This document shows, one piece after another, positions 52,034 through 59,973 of a stretch of DNA of 64,000 nt. A model generated the notes under the pieces. It saw only the letters and a list, made by a program, of their open reading frames with translations. It was not told the origin of the DNA and did not search any database. The stretch spans positions 3,286,001-3,350,000 of the forward strand of contig NZ_BBWW01000001.1 in NCBI RefSeq assembly GCF_001485215.1. The letters run 5' to 3'. Each line of letters starts with the position of its first letter. The first letter of the stretch is position 1. A program made the translations under genes and the position numbers. Origin of the DNA: Leptolyngbya sp. NIES-2104. Its GTDB lineage: Bacteria > Cyanobacteriota > Cyanobacteriia > Leptolyngbyales > Leptolyngbyaceae.

Positions 52034-52888
52034 ATGAAACCTTTTTTGACTCAAATCATGCCCCAAACGCTTTCCGTACAACGACTGATCCTGCTCCTGA
52101 GAAGAAGTTTTATCAGCATTAGTCGAATTGCTCTAGTGCTGATGTTTCTCTTACTATTCTCAACGACTTGGATGACTGCTCCGGCTCATGCTCAAACTGC
52201 AACAATGACACCGCGTCAAGTTGTAGAATACGCGCTGACTTTGGAAAAACTAGAAGCTGACTTTTACCGTCGTGCGATCGCGGAAGCTCAGACCGGACGC
52301 TTATCTGGTGCTTCCCAAATTGCCAAGGCTGCACTGGTTTCCTACGGACAAGATGAAGCACAGCACGTCGTCGATCTTTCCACTGTATTGAAATCGATCG
52401 GGGGCGATCCGAATTCCATTCAACTGCCTGCAAACCCAAACTATAGTGCAATTTTGGGACGCGATCCGTTTGCTAATCCGACGGATCTGCTGCTAGCGGG
52501 GCAGTATGTTGAAGATTTGGGGGTCGCTGCTTACAAAGGGCAAGTGCAAAACTTACTGGCGGCAGGCGAAGCGGGTAAAGTCGTCCTGGCAGGCGCTTTA
52601 GAAATTCATTCGGTTGAAGCACGACATGCGGCTGGAATCCGATATCTGCGCCAAACGCTACTGGGTGCGGATGTGCGCCCGTGGATTAGCGATGCTAAAA
52701 GCGTGATCTACAATGAAAATCGCAGTGGGTCGCCGATTCCTTTTGGAACTGAAGCATTTGATGGCTATGCGACTGAAACGGAAGTGTTAGCGCTGGTGAA
52801 GCCGATTCTGACTCCCAACCAGCAATCCTCAGCCCCTAATCCATCTGACAATTCTCAAACCGATACCCAGGTTCGGGGATTATGGTAA
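52034..52888 (+). CDS. Exported ferritin-like protein (Sec-type signal)
   Basis: The 284-residue protein has a long N-terminus with a hydrophobic signal (FISISRIALVLMFLLLFSTTWMTAPAHAQT, cleavage after AHA likely). It then has a Ferritin_2-like domain with QVVEYALTLEKLEADFYRRAI, LVSYGQDEAQHVVDLSTVLK, AGQYVEDLGVAAYKGQVQN and LEIHSVEARHAAGIRYLRQTL. The four Glu/His helices match those of the preceding protein; the two are paralogues with different export signals. The C-terminal tail is Ser/Pro/Asn rich. A terminator follows at 52931. Confidence 0.86.
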   Translation: MKPFLTQIMPQTLSVQRLILLLRRSFISISRIALVLMFLLLFSTTWMTAPAHAQTATMTPRQVVEYALTLEKLEADFYRRAIAEAQTGRLSGASQIAKAALVSYGQDEAQHVVDLSTVLKSIGGDPNSIQLPANPNYSAILGRDPFANPTDLLLAGQYVEDLGVAAYKGQVQNLLAAGEAGKVVLAGALEIHSVEARHAAGIRYLRQTLLGADVRPWISDAKSVIYNENRSGSPIPFGTEAFDGYATETEVLALVKPILTPNQQSSAPNPSDNSQTDTQVRGLW

Positions 52889-52930
52889 ACCGCCGATCGC
52901 GTTAATTCTGAATCGCGATCGTGGTTGAAT

Positions 52931-52961
52931 GTCGGTATCCTTCTAAAGATACCGACGTTTT
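52931..52961 (+). terminator. Rho-independent terminator after the ferritin-like genes
   Basis: GTCGGTATC (52931-52939) and GATACCGAC (52948-52956) form a perfect 9-bp stem with an 8-nt loop, followed by GTTTTAA. It lies about 40 bp after the second ferritin-like gene and 28 bp before the sigma factor start, so it separates the two units. Confidence 0.8.
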
Positions 52962-52988
52962 AAGCTGCCGGAGTGTAGCAGTAATGGC

Positions 52989-53552
52989 ATGACGATCGAG
53001 CCTGCTTCCGATGACTTCTCTTTGATCAAGCGAATTGCCCAACAAGATCAAGCGGCGATGGCAACCCTGTACGATCGCTATGCACCGACTCTTTATGCCG
53101 TCGCCTTTCAAACTCTTGGCTCCGTGCAAGAAAGTGAAGAAGTCGTGTTAGATGTGTTCGCGCAAGTTTGGCGCACCGCCATTCGATTCGAGGCTGCCAA
53201 AACTCAGGTAGACACTTGGTTATTTATTATCACTCGGAGTCATACGCTGGCTCGATTGCGAACGATGCAGCAGACCGAAAAAACTTCGATCGTCGTCGAG
53301 GCTTCTATGAGTTCAGTCACTAGTGATCCGCTCCAAGACGTGTTAATTTCAGAACGGCGCGACCAAATTCAAGCGGCACTTGCCCAACTTTCTGCCGAAC
53401 AGCGTCAAGTGATTGAACTGGCTCACTATCAAGGGCTGTCTCATTCAGAAATCGCGACTCAGCTAGAACTACCGCTTGGAACAGTCAAGACTCGGATTCG
53501 GCTCGGCTTGCATCGACTGAGAATCGCACTCAATACATGGAAGCCAAGTTAG
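52989..53552 (+). CDS. ECF sigma factor (SigK-like)
   Basis: The 187-residue protein has sigma region 2 (DQAAMATLYDRYAPTLYAVAFQTLGSVQESEEVVLDVFAQVWRTAIRFEAAKTQVDTWLFIITRSHTLARLR, about 18-88) and region 4 (ALAQLSAEQRQVIELAHYQGLSHSEIATQLELPLGTVKTRIRLGLHRLR, about 128-178). The gene for an RskA-like anti-sigma factor follows after 27 bp, the classic SigK/RskA pair. It probably directs an extracytoplasmic stress regulon that could include the neighbouring exported proteins; that is inference. Confidence 0.93.
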   Translation: MTIEPASDDFSLIKRIAQQDQAAMATLYDRYAPTLYAVAFQTLGSVQESEEVVLDVFAQVWRTAIRFEAAKTQVDTWLFIITRSHTLARLRTMQQTEKTSIVVEASMSSVTSDPLQDVLISERRDQIQAALAQLSAEQRQVIELAHYQGLSHSEIATQLELPLGTVKTRIRLGLHRLRIALNTWKPS

Positions 53553-53579
53553 TATGGGACTCTCAACGACTTAGATCGC

Positions 53580-54368
53580 ATGAACCACGAAGAACGCTGC
53601 TTTTGTGAACTTGCTCCCCTTTATGTTCTCGCCTTACTGGACGAAGCAGAGCGGGCTTGGGTGGAGCAACAAGCGGCAGCATCCCCAGAGTTAGCGGCTG
53701 AGTTGGCAGAACTTCAAGCTACCGTTGGGGCAATTTCCTACAGCGCTCCGTTAGTCCCTGTACCCACGAACTTGAAAGATCGGCTGTTTGAACGGCTGAA
53801 TCAATCTTCTTCAATTCCTGATGAGTCATTGTCTGAGGTCAGGCAAAATTCTGCTGAACGGGAACGAACCGCGCAACGAAGGAATCGTTGGCGATCGCGG
53901 TGGACACAGAAAACTGCAAGGCAGGCTGTTTTAGGCGCGGCTGCGATCGGGGTTGTGATTCTTGGAATTGACCATTATCGGCTACGGCAAACAGCACAAG
54001 TCAATCAGAATATTGTCAAAACCTTGCAGCAACCAAACACTCGTTTTTATACCTTGCGAGGAACTGACAAAGCAGCAAATGCTTCGGGTAGCGTCGTGAT
54101 TAATTCGAGCCAAAATGCTTTAGTGGTATCGATTCAGAATTTGCCCGACTTACCAGCAGGTCAAGCTTATCGGCTATGGGCAATCCCCCAAGGCAGCACC
54201 CAACCCGCTCTGTGTGGGCAGTTTAGAAGTGACGAAGCAGCAACCGGGCAATGGTCGCGCCTGCAAGCAGACTGTGGAACACCTGCGACTCAGCTTTTGA
54301 TGACAGCAGAATCAGTCGTAGCTCCGCCCATTCCGGCAGGTCCGCTCGTGATGAAAAGTTTGCTTTAA
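53580..54368 (+). CDS. Anti-sigma factor (RskA-like)
   Basis: The 262-residue protein begins with a cytoplasmic anti-sigma part (CFCELAPLYVLALLDEAERAWVEQQAAASPELAAELAELQATVGAISYS, about 7-55), has one membrane segment (ARQAVLGAAAIGVVILGIDHY, about 111-131) and an exported RskA domain (NASGSVVINSSQNALVVSIQNLPDLPAGQAYRLWAIPQGSTQPALCGQF and LLMTAESVVAPPIPAGPLVMK). It should hold the sigma factor at 52989 inactive until an envelope signal triggers proteolysis or redox change. Two cysteines (CFC) near the start could be redox-active. Confidence 0.92.
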   Translation: MNHEERCFCELAPLYVLALLDEAERAWVEQQAAASPELAAELAELQATVGAISYSAPLVPVPTNLKDRLFERLNQSSSIPDESLSEVRQNSAERERTAQRRNRWRSRWTQKTARQAVLGAAAIGVVILGIDHYRLRQTAQVNQNIVKTLQQPNTRFYTLRGTDKAANASGSVVINSSQNALVVSIQNLPDLPAGQAYRLWAIPQGSTQPALCGQFRSDEAATGQWSRLQADCGTPATQLLMTAESVVAPPIPAGPLVMKSLL

Positions 54369-54547
54369 CCCTTCCTAATAGCTTGCACTGAATTCTTCAT
54401 AGGTCAGTCTTTAGATAGATTCGCGCATTCGCTTGTGAAGTCAGTCTCCTCTTTCCCTTCCTGCCGTAAAGAATTTTGTTCAACTTTAGGAATCCAATTC
54501 ACGATCGACACCGTACCGCTATTGTCCAAGCTCAATCCTAGGTAAAA

Positions 54548-56236
54548 ATGAATTCATACAATAGCAACAAATTTTCTAACCAGTTGGATCAAGTGCTGAG
54601 TCGCTTTGGAATCCAAGACACTGGAGCGATTCGCGATCCCATCAACCAGTTTTTATCTTCCTCAAAATTAGATTTGTCGGATAACACCATCGGGCAGTAT
54701 CTTCGATCGTTAAAGAAGCCTTCTTCTAAGCCTGATCCAACCACGGCTGATTTTGTTGGACTGACTGCTAAAGATAACTTAGCCTTCTTCAACGCTGATA
54801 ATTTAAGCAATGTCACGACTGTGAAAGTCAAAGGACTACAACAGGGTGAAACTCTATTGGGTGTTGATTTCCGCCCGAATACAGGACAACTCTTTGGAGT
54901 CGGGAGCAGCAATCGCCTCTATACGATCGATGCAAGTTCTGGCAAAGCGACTCAAGTCGGGAGTGGCACTTTTGCAGTAGACCTGAATGGAAAAGCTTTC
55001 GGCGTTGACTTTAACCCGGTGGTCGATCGCATTCGAGTCGTCAGCGATGCGGGTCAAAATTTGCGGATTAATCCTGACACTGGAGCGATCGTAGATGCCA
55101 ATCCGATGCTGGATGGAGTTCAGTCAGACGGTAACTTGAATGGTGCAACGGATTCAATTGTTGCAACCGCCTATACGAACAGTTTTACAGGCACTCCTAA
55201 CACAGTTCAATACGGCATTAATGCCGACACTGATCAACTCTTCATCCAAAATCCGCCAAATAATGGCACTCAAAGCTTAGTCGGTTCACTAGGCGTTGAT
55301 TTTGCAGCAGGTTCTGGCTTTGATATTGTCTTCAAAAATGGTGTAAACTCAGCCTTTGCCGCGTCTAATTCATCGCTCTACTCGATCGACCTGCAATCCG
55401 GAGCAGCAACCTCGCTCGGTCATGTCAAAGACGGGAAAAAGACAATTGACCTCGTTAGTCTTGCCGCAAGAAGTCCAATTGTGAAACCTGATCCTGCTAA
55501 AGCCGAGTTTGTTGGACTGACCGATTCTAGTGACTTAGCCTTCTTCAACGCCAACGCGCTTAACAACGTCACTCAAGTCGATGTCAAAGGGCTACAACAA
55601 GGTGAAACGCTAGTCGGCATCGATTTTCGACCCAGTACGGGACAACTCTTTGGCATTGGAAGCAGCGATCGCCTTTACACGATCGATAAAGTCAGCGGTC
55701 TGGCGACTCAAGTTGGCACTGACCCGTTTGCAGTCGATCTGAACGGTAAAGCTTTCGGCGTTGACTTTAACCCGGTCGTCGATCGCATTCGGGTGGTGAG
55801 TGATGCAGGTCAGAATTTGCGGATTAATCCTGATACCGGAGCGATCGTAGATGCGAACTTGATGCTGGATGGAGTTCAGCCAGATGGCAACTTGAATGGT
55901 GCGACTCACTCAATTGTTGCCGCAGCTTATACCAATAACTTTGCAGGAACAAGTTCAACGACACTGTACGGCATTAATGCAGACACCGATCAACTCTTCA
56001 TTCAAGATCCGCCCAACAATGGGACTCAGAACTTAGTCGGTTCGTTAGGGATTGATTTTGCAGCGGGTGCTGGTTTTGATATCGTCTCCAAAAACGGCTC
56101 GAACAACGCGTTTGCGACATCTAATTCATCGTTCTACTCTATCAATCTGCAATCTGGAGCAGCAACCTTGCTGGGTGGCATCAAAGATGGAGTAACGCCC
56201 GTTAAGTTGGTGGGTTTTGCGGCGACCGGACTGTAA
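54548..56236 (+). CDS. Two-copy DUF4394 protein
   Basis: The 562-residue protein has a helical N-terminus (MNSYNSNKFSNQLDQVLSRFGIQ ... LKKPSSKP, about 1-60, no signal peptide) followed by two DUF4394 domains of about 240 residues that are nearly identical. They start FVGLTAKDNLAFFNADNLSN (about 66) and FVGLTDSSDLAFFNANALNN (about 320), each with LFGIGSSDRLYTID, GKAFGVDFNPVVDRIRVVSDAGQNLRINPDTGAIVDAN and LYGINADTDQLFIQ-type repeats. The fold is probably a beta-propeller; function unknown. The two copies are also close at nucleotide level (about 54745-55480 and 55507-56230), indicating a recent tandem duplication. Confidence 0.9.
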   Translation: MNSYNSNKFSNQLDQVLSRFGIQDTGAIRDPINQFLSSSKLDLSDNTIGQYLRSLKKPSSKPDPTTADFVGLTAKDNLAFFNADNLSNVTTVKVKGLQQGETLLGVDFRPNTGQLFGVGSSNRLYTIDASSGKATQVGSGTFAVDLNGKAFGVDFNPVVDRIRVVSDAGQNLRINPDTGAIVDANPMLDGVQSDGNLNGATDSIVATAYTNSFTGTPNTVQYGINADTDQLFIQNPPNNGTQSLVGSLGVDFAAGSGFDIVFKNGVNSAFAASNSSLYSIDLQSGAATSLGHVKDGKKTIDLVSLAARSPIVKPDPAKAEFVGLTDSSDLAFFNANALNNVTQVDVKGLQQGETLVGIDFRPSTGQLFGIGSSDRLYTIDKVSGLATQVGTDPFAVDLNGKAFGVDFNPVVDRIRVVSDAGQNLRINPDTGAIVDANLMLDGVQPDGNLNGATHSIVAAAYTNNFAGTSSTTLYGINADTDQLFIQDPPNNGTQNLVGSLGIDFAAGAGFDIVSKNGSNNAFATSNSSFYSINLQSGAATLLGGIKDGVTPVKLVGFAATGL

Positions 56237-56318
56237 GCGATAGTGCGTCAGGATAATGTGGGATAGACCACGATATCGTGCCATGTCCAAGCACGAGTTG
56301 TTCATCCTGCTCGTTGTG

Positions 56319-56363
56319 CAGCAGTGGATTTGAAGCGACTGTGCCACTTCAAATCCACTGCTG
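56319..56363. repeat. Long perfect hairpin (17-bp stem)
   Basis: CAGCAGTGGATTTGAAG (56319-56335) is followed after 11 nt by its exact complement CTTCAAATCCACTGCTG (56347-56363). A separate 12-bp palindrome CACGATATCGTG lies at 56269-56280. No T-run follows, so a simple terminator is doubtful; it may still end the DUF4394 transcript or be a dispersed palindromic repeat. The surrounding 56237-56482 holds no clear gene. Confidence 0.6.
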
Positions 56364-56482
56364 TTCGCTAACCTCGGTCCAATCCAACAAGCCCCGGCTT
56401 CTCGCTCTATTGAAAGTACTGCTAGACGATCCAGCTAATCTAGAACTGAGTCGGTTTATTCTCTCAGATTACGGCGTTCAGG

Positions 56483-57010
56483 TTACGACGCAATCATCTC
56501 AATTCCTACTGTACTTAACGCTTCAGCATTCCAAGCGCTGTAATAGTCACTGTTGTGAATCAACCTCTGTCGAGCGTCCAATAATTTCTGAATCGGCTGG
56601 ACTGTGAAGTTGATAAACGGATCATGCCGAGTTCGGACTCCATTCACTTCAAACGGATCATCAGGATGTCCTCCAAATGCAATTAACCCCAAGGCGCTAA
56701 GTTGCTGATTTAGGGTTGCGATGAACAGATTGAATGTTTCAAAGCTGATTGCAGAGGGGTCTGGATGAAGCACGATCAGCACGTCTTTCTGAGGATTGGA
56801 GGTGAAGATCTCCCTTATTTTCTGATAAACTTCTGCATCTATGTCGTCGCCTATCTGAAAGGAATAAACCCAAAACTCCAATCTTTGTTGTAGTCGTGCA
56901 GATCGCACGAAGGGGCAAACGGGCAGCCCTGAAAAAAGTGGATGAGAAGCTTCTAATGAGTTTTGAATGTACGCAAGCATTGCATTACAGACCTGCTCGA
57001 CCTCTGGCAT
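56483..57010 (-). CDS. Unrecognised cytosolic protein (175 residues)
   Basis: The protein MPEVEQVCNAMLAYIQNSLEASHPLFSGLPVCPFVRSARLQQRLEFWVYSFQIGDDIDAEVYQKIREIF continues with VLIVLHPDPSAISFETFNLFIATLNQQLSALGLIAFGGHPDDPFEVNGVRTRHDPFINFTVQPIQKLLDAR. The LPVCPFVRSA start and the HPDDPF and RHDPFINFTVQP segments look conserved and resemble DUF1415-like layout only faintly. There is no signal or membrane segment. It stands alone and reads leftward. A real gene is likely; function unknown. Confidence 0.72.
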   Translation of the reverse strand: MPEVEQVCNAMLAYIQNSLEASHPLFSGLPVCPFVRSARLQQRLEFWVYSFQIGDDIDAEVYQKIREIFTSNPQKDVLIVLHPDPSAISFETFNLFIATLNQQLSALGLIAFGGHPDDPFEVNGVRTRHDPFINFTVQPIQKLLDARQRLIHNSDYYSAWNAEALSTVGIEMIAS

Positions 57011-57043
57011 AAATAAATTCTGATAGTCTTAATCGGCACCAAT

Positions 57044-57226
57044 CTACTGGCTAGGCTTAATATTTGAAATACCTAATTCGGTAGATTTTGCGAAAATCGC
57101 CCTAACTGTGTGTGCTGTCACCCTAACCCCATCTACCTGTTCTAGTTCCCCAAATGTAAGACAACGATACCGGTAAAAGTTATTCTGAAATAGCCAGGCA
57201 GTATGCGGATGTTTAACCAGTTCCAA
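57044..57226 (-). CDS. Doubtful 60-residue ORF
   Basis: A short frame MELVKHPHTAWLFQNNFYRYRCLTFGELEQVDGVRVTAHTVRAIFAKSTELGISNIKPSQ with no recognisable motif and no strong ribosome site fills the interval between the 175-residue gene and the hydrolase gene. It is in the same direction as the upstream gene. It may be spurious. Confidence 0.2.
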   Translation of the reverse strand: MELVKHPHTAWLFQNNFYRYRCLTFGELEQVDGVRVTAHTVRAIFAKSTELGISNIKPSQ

Positions 57227-57266
57227 AATCGTTGACTAAACTACCAACAGCCGATAGCATCTTGTT

Positions 57267-58097
57267 ATGAAACCCATTACTCGCCGCCAGTTCATTACCA
57301 CTGCTTCACTTGCTACAGGATTTGCCTTGGCAGTGCAGCCTATTTCTAAAGCGACGATTACTACAGACGCAGCAGGATTAATTGCCGGAGCCGTCAAGAT
57401 TCCAGTTCAAGATGGCGCAATCCCAGCATACCGGGCTGCACCTGCAATTGGAAACAATTTCCCGATCGTACTGGTGATTCAAGAAATTTTTGGGGTGCAT
57501 GAACACATTCAAGATGTCACTCGACGATTTGCAAAATTAGGATATCTTGCGATTGCACCAGAGATGTTTGTCCGTCAGGGTGACGTTTCAAAGCTGAGCA
57601 GCATTGAACAGATTCGCTCGATCGTGGCAAAAGTACCAGATGCTCAAGTGCTTTCTGATTTAGATGCAACCGTCGATTGGGCAGTCAAATCCGCTAAAGG
57701 AAATGCAGACAAACTGGCGATTACAGGCTTCTGCTGGGGAGGACGAATCACTTGGCTTTATGCCGCACACAATTCCAAGGTTAAAACTGGAGCCGCTTGG
57801 TACGGGCGATTAGTTGGTGAATCAACGGCGCTCACTCCAAAGCACCCGATCGATATTGCTCCAACGCTCAAAGTTCCAATTCTCGGATTGTATGGCGGTC
57901 AAGATACAGGTATCCCGCTCAGTACCGTTGAGAAGATGCGCGACAACTTAAAGTCGAGTTCAAGCCAGTCTGAGATCATTGTTTATCCCAATGCGCCTCA
58001 TGCGTTCTTCGCGGACTATCGTCCCTCTTATCGAGAAGCAGACGCGAAAGATGCTTGGAAACGTCTTCAGGCTTGGTTTAAGCAGCATGATGTTTAG
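57267..58097 (+). CDS. Exported dienelactone hydrolase family protein
   Basis: The 276-residue protein has an N-terminal Tat/Sec-like signal ([27 protein letters not shown] at 6-7) and the alpha/beta-hydrolase domain of dienelactone hydrolases: [29 protein letters not shown] with Glu73, the nucleophile elbow GFCWGG with Cys156, Asp213 (YGGQDTG) and His245 (PHAFFADYR). The Cys-Asp-His triad and EIFG are all present, so it should be active on lactones or related esters; the substrate is unknown. Export is unusual but seen in cyanobacterial homologues. Confidence 0.92.
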   Translation: MKPITRRQFITTASLATGFALAVQPISKATITTDAAGLIAGAVKIPVQDGAIPAYRAAPAIGNNFPIVLVIQEIFGVHEHIQDVTRRFAKLGYLAIAPEMFVRQGDVSKLSSIEQIRSIVAKVPDAQVLSDLDATVDWAVKSAKGNADKLAITGFCWGGRITWLYAAHNSKVKTGAAWYGRLVGESTALTPKHPIDIAPTLKVPILGLYGGQDTGIPLSTVEKMRDNLKSSSSQSEIIVYPNAPHAFFADYRPSYREADAKDAWKRLQAWFKQHDV

Positions 58098-58107
58098 TCA
58101 AAGAATG

Positions 58108-58428
58108 CTATTTTAATGCGTTTCCTGCCTCACTAAGCAACATTGCGATATCTTGAATCTTTGCCGCAGTTACTTCGTCATCTCCGACTTCACTACTTGC
58201 CGCAGCAGTGTTCGCACTTAAACTTAGCAAAATATCGGACAATGCGCGGTCTGTTTTACCGTCGTTGTGAATCGCTTCCTCAAGTTGACGCAGATCTTCG
58301 CCTAGCGAAGTCTGATTGAATTGCAAAGCCCAAGCTTCAACGAGCGCGATCGCTTCATCCGTAGGAATCGACTGAAAATCGCGTCCTAGCGTGGCAAGTG
58401 TCGTATCGAGATCAATGTTTTGGTTCAT
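58108..58428 (-). CDS. Unrecognised helical protein
   Basis: From ATG 58428 (MNQNIDLDTTLATLGRDFQSIPTDEAIALVEAWALQFNQTSLGEDLRQLEEAIHNDGKTDRALSDILLSLSANTAAASSEVGDDEVTAAKIQDIAMLLSEAGNALK) the 106-residue product is acidic and fully helical with no signal or membrane segment. The pattern recurs in cyanobacteria as a hypothetical protein. AAAGG lies just before the start. It converges with the hydrolase gene ten bases away and is downstream of the peptide exporter on the same strand. Confidence 0.7.
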   Translation of the reverse strand: MNQNIDLDTTLATLGRDFQSIPTDEAIALVEAWALQFNQTSLGEDLRQLEEAIHNDGKTDRALSDILLSLSANTAAASSEVGDDEVTAAKIQDIAMLLSEAGNALK

Positions 58429-58488
58429 CCTTTGCTGAAAATAACGACTGAAGCAAGGTATCATTAGCTGCATCGTCCAAGAGAGCGC

Positions 58489-58635
58489 CTACTTTTTCTT
58501 CCGATTCTTGCGACGAGATCCGCATTGCTGTTTTTGCTTGGCTTTGCGATTCGACTGGGAGGGCTGTTTAGTTTGTCTGCCAAAGCCACTGATTACTGTG
58601 GAATGAGCATTCGTCTTGGGTAAGAAGTTGAGCAA
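58489..58635 (-). CDS. Possible small basic protein
   Basis: Reading leftward from a TTG at 58635 the frame gives LLNFLPKTNAHSTVISGFGRQTKQPSQSNRKAKQKQQCGSRRKNRKKK, 48 residues, strongly Lys/Arg/Gln rich at the C-terminus, ending at TAG 58489-58491. There is no ATG and the composition could arise by chance, but the even spread of basic residues and location just after the HlyD gene make a real small gene possible. Confidence 0.25.
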   Translation of the reverse strand: MLNFLPKTNAHSTVISGFGRQTKQPSQSNRKAKQKQQCGSRRKNRKKK

Positions 58636-58648
58636 CAGGCTCCGAATA

Positions 58649-59917
58649 TTATAGCTTCAATCCATCGCGTTGCAGTTTCTTCAGAGGATCGAGTGCAAAA
58701 TCAATTACCCGACGCTCTCGTACAATGATTTCTGCGATCGCGCTTTGCCCAGGAGTCAGCTTAATTCGCTGGTTCTGACCTGAAATGTAATCTTGATCCA
58801 GACTCACCTCCACCTCAAAGACGTGGGCTTGTCCTTGCGGCGTTTCAACCGATTTAGAATCCGGTGCAATCCAGTGTAACCGCCCTTGAACCACTCCATA
58901 ATCCTGAAACGGGTAAGCATCAAACTTAAGTTTAATCGGCATTCCCACTTTCACGAAGCCGCTTTCTTGGCTCGGTAATTGAGCACGAAGAATCAGCGGA
59001 GACGATTGGGGAGCAACTTGAGCGAGCAATTGACTCGGTTGAACCACAGCCCCCGTCCGTTGAATCGGCAACTCAAACACAGTGCCGTCAGCAGGCGCAC
59101 GAATGGCACGCTGTTTTAACTGAGGTTCCAGCGCTCTGATTTGGTTCTGGGTTTGAGCAATTTCTGTATCGATTGAAATGAGTCTCGCTTTGAGTTCTTT
59201 GATGATTCTGCCCCGTTCCTCTTGCATCTGATGAAGTTCAGCTTTTGCCTGCTCTACTGCTTGTCGGCTGTCGAGTACGGTTCGTTCCATTTCCACCACT
59301 TTGACTTGAGGCACAGCCCCAAGCCTCTGTAGTTCTTTGTAGCGTTCCACTTCGTTGAGATCTTGAGCGAGTTTTGCTCGAAGTAGCGTATCGTTTCTGA
59401 GACTCGCACTCAGTTGCGATCGTGCAGCAGTTTCTTGTTGACGTTTGACTAGCTCAAACTGAACCGCTTGCCCTCGTAGCCCTCTAAGCTGCTCTTTCGT
59501 GCGCTGCAACTCATTCTGCACCATGTCCGAATCTAGCTCTAGCAGAACTTGCCCTGCTTTTACGGTTTGTCCGACTTTGACATGAATTCGGGTTACGGTT
59601 CCGGCAACCGGAGCATCTAATCGAAAGCTCTTGCCCTGGGGTTCAAGTTGTCCTTTTGCACTTCCGGTTTCCTCGACTTTTGAGAATGCTGCCCAGGGAA
59701 GTCCAATCGTTGCAAATCCTATTAGGGCATAGAGCAATCCTTTTGTCCAAGCTCGCGGAAGTGTATCGAGTAATTCTTGAGCAGAGTTTGACCAGCTTTG
59801 ATCTGGAGCAATCCTTTTAGGAGCTTGAAGAACTTGTCCTTCGGAATCCACAGGTTTATCAAGGGAATGGGACTGTTTAGAGGTCAACGGAGATCGAGTA
59901 TCAAAACGCTCAGGCAT
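58649..59917 (-). CDS. HlyD-family membrane-fusion adaptor for peptide export
   Basis: The 422-residue protein has one N-terminal membrane helix (GLLYALIGFATIGLPWAAFSKV, about 60-81), a lipoyl-like half GTVTRIHVKVGQTVKAGQVLLELDS (about 103-128), a long coiled coil (about 135-255, rich in E, Q and R heptads) and the second lipoyl half and beta barrel (ALEPQLKQRAIRAPADGTVFELPIQRTGAVVQPSQLLAQV and after). It links the ABC exporter to the outer envelope. It follows the C39 ABC gene by 56 bp, so the two work together in exporting the 62349 precursor. Confidence 0.93.
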   Translation of the reverse strand: MPERFDTRSPLTSKQSHSLDKPVDSEGQVLQAPKRIAPDQSWSNSAQELLDTLPRAWTKGLLYALIGFATIGLPWAAFSKVEETGSAKGQLEPQGKSFRLDAPVAGTVTRIHVKVGQTVKAGQVLLELDSDMVQNELQRTKEQLRGLRGQAVQFELVKRQQETAARSQLSASLRNDTLLRAKLAQDLNEVERYKELQRLGAVPQVKVVEMERTVLDSRQAVEQAKAELHQMQEERGRIIKELKARLISIDTEIAQTQNQIRALEPQLKQRAIRAPADGTVFELPIQRTGAVVQPSQLLAQVAPQSSPLILRAQLPSQESGFVKVGMPIKLKFDAYPFQDYGVVQGRLHWIAPDSKSVETPQGQAHVFEVEVSLDQDYISGQNQRIKLTPGQSAIAEIIVRERRVIDFALDPLKKLQRDGLKL

Positions 59918-59973
59918 AGCGACACTGTGTTGATATCTAGAGTTTAACTGCTCTGTTCTGATGTCATAGTCAA

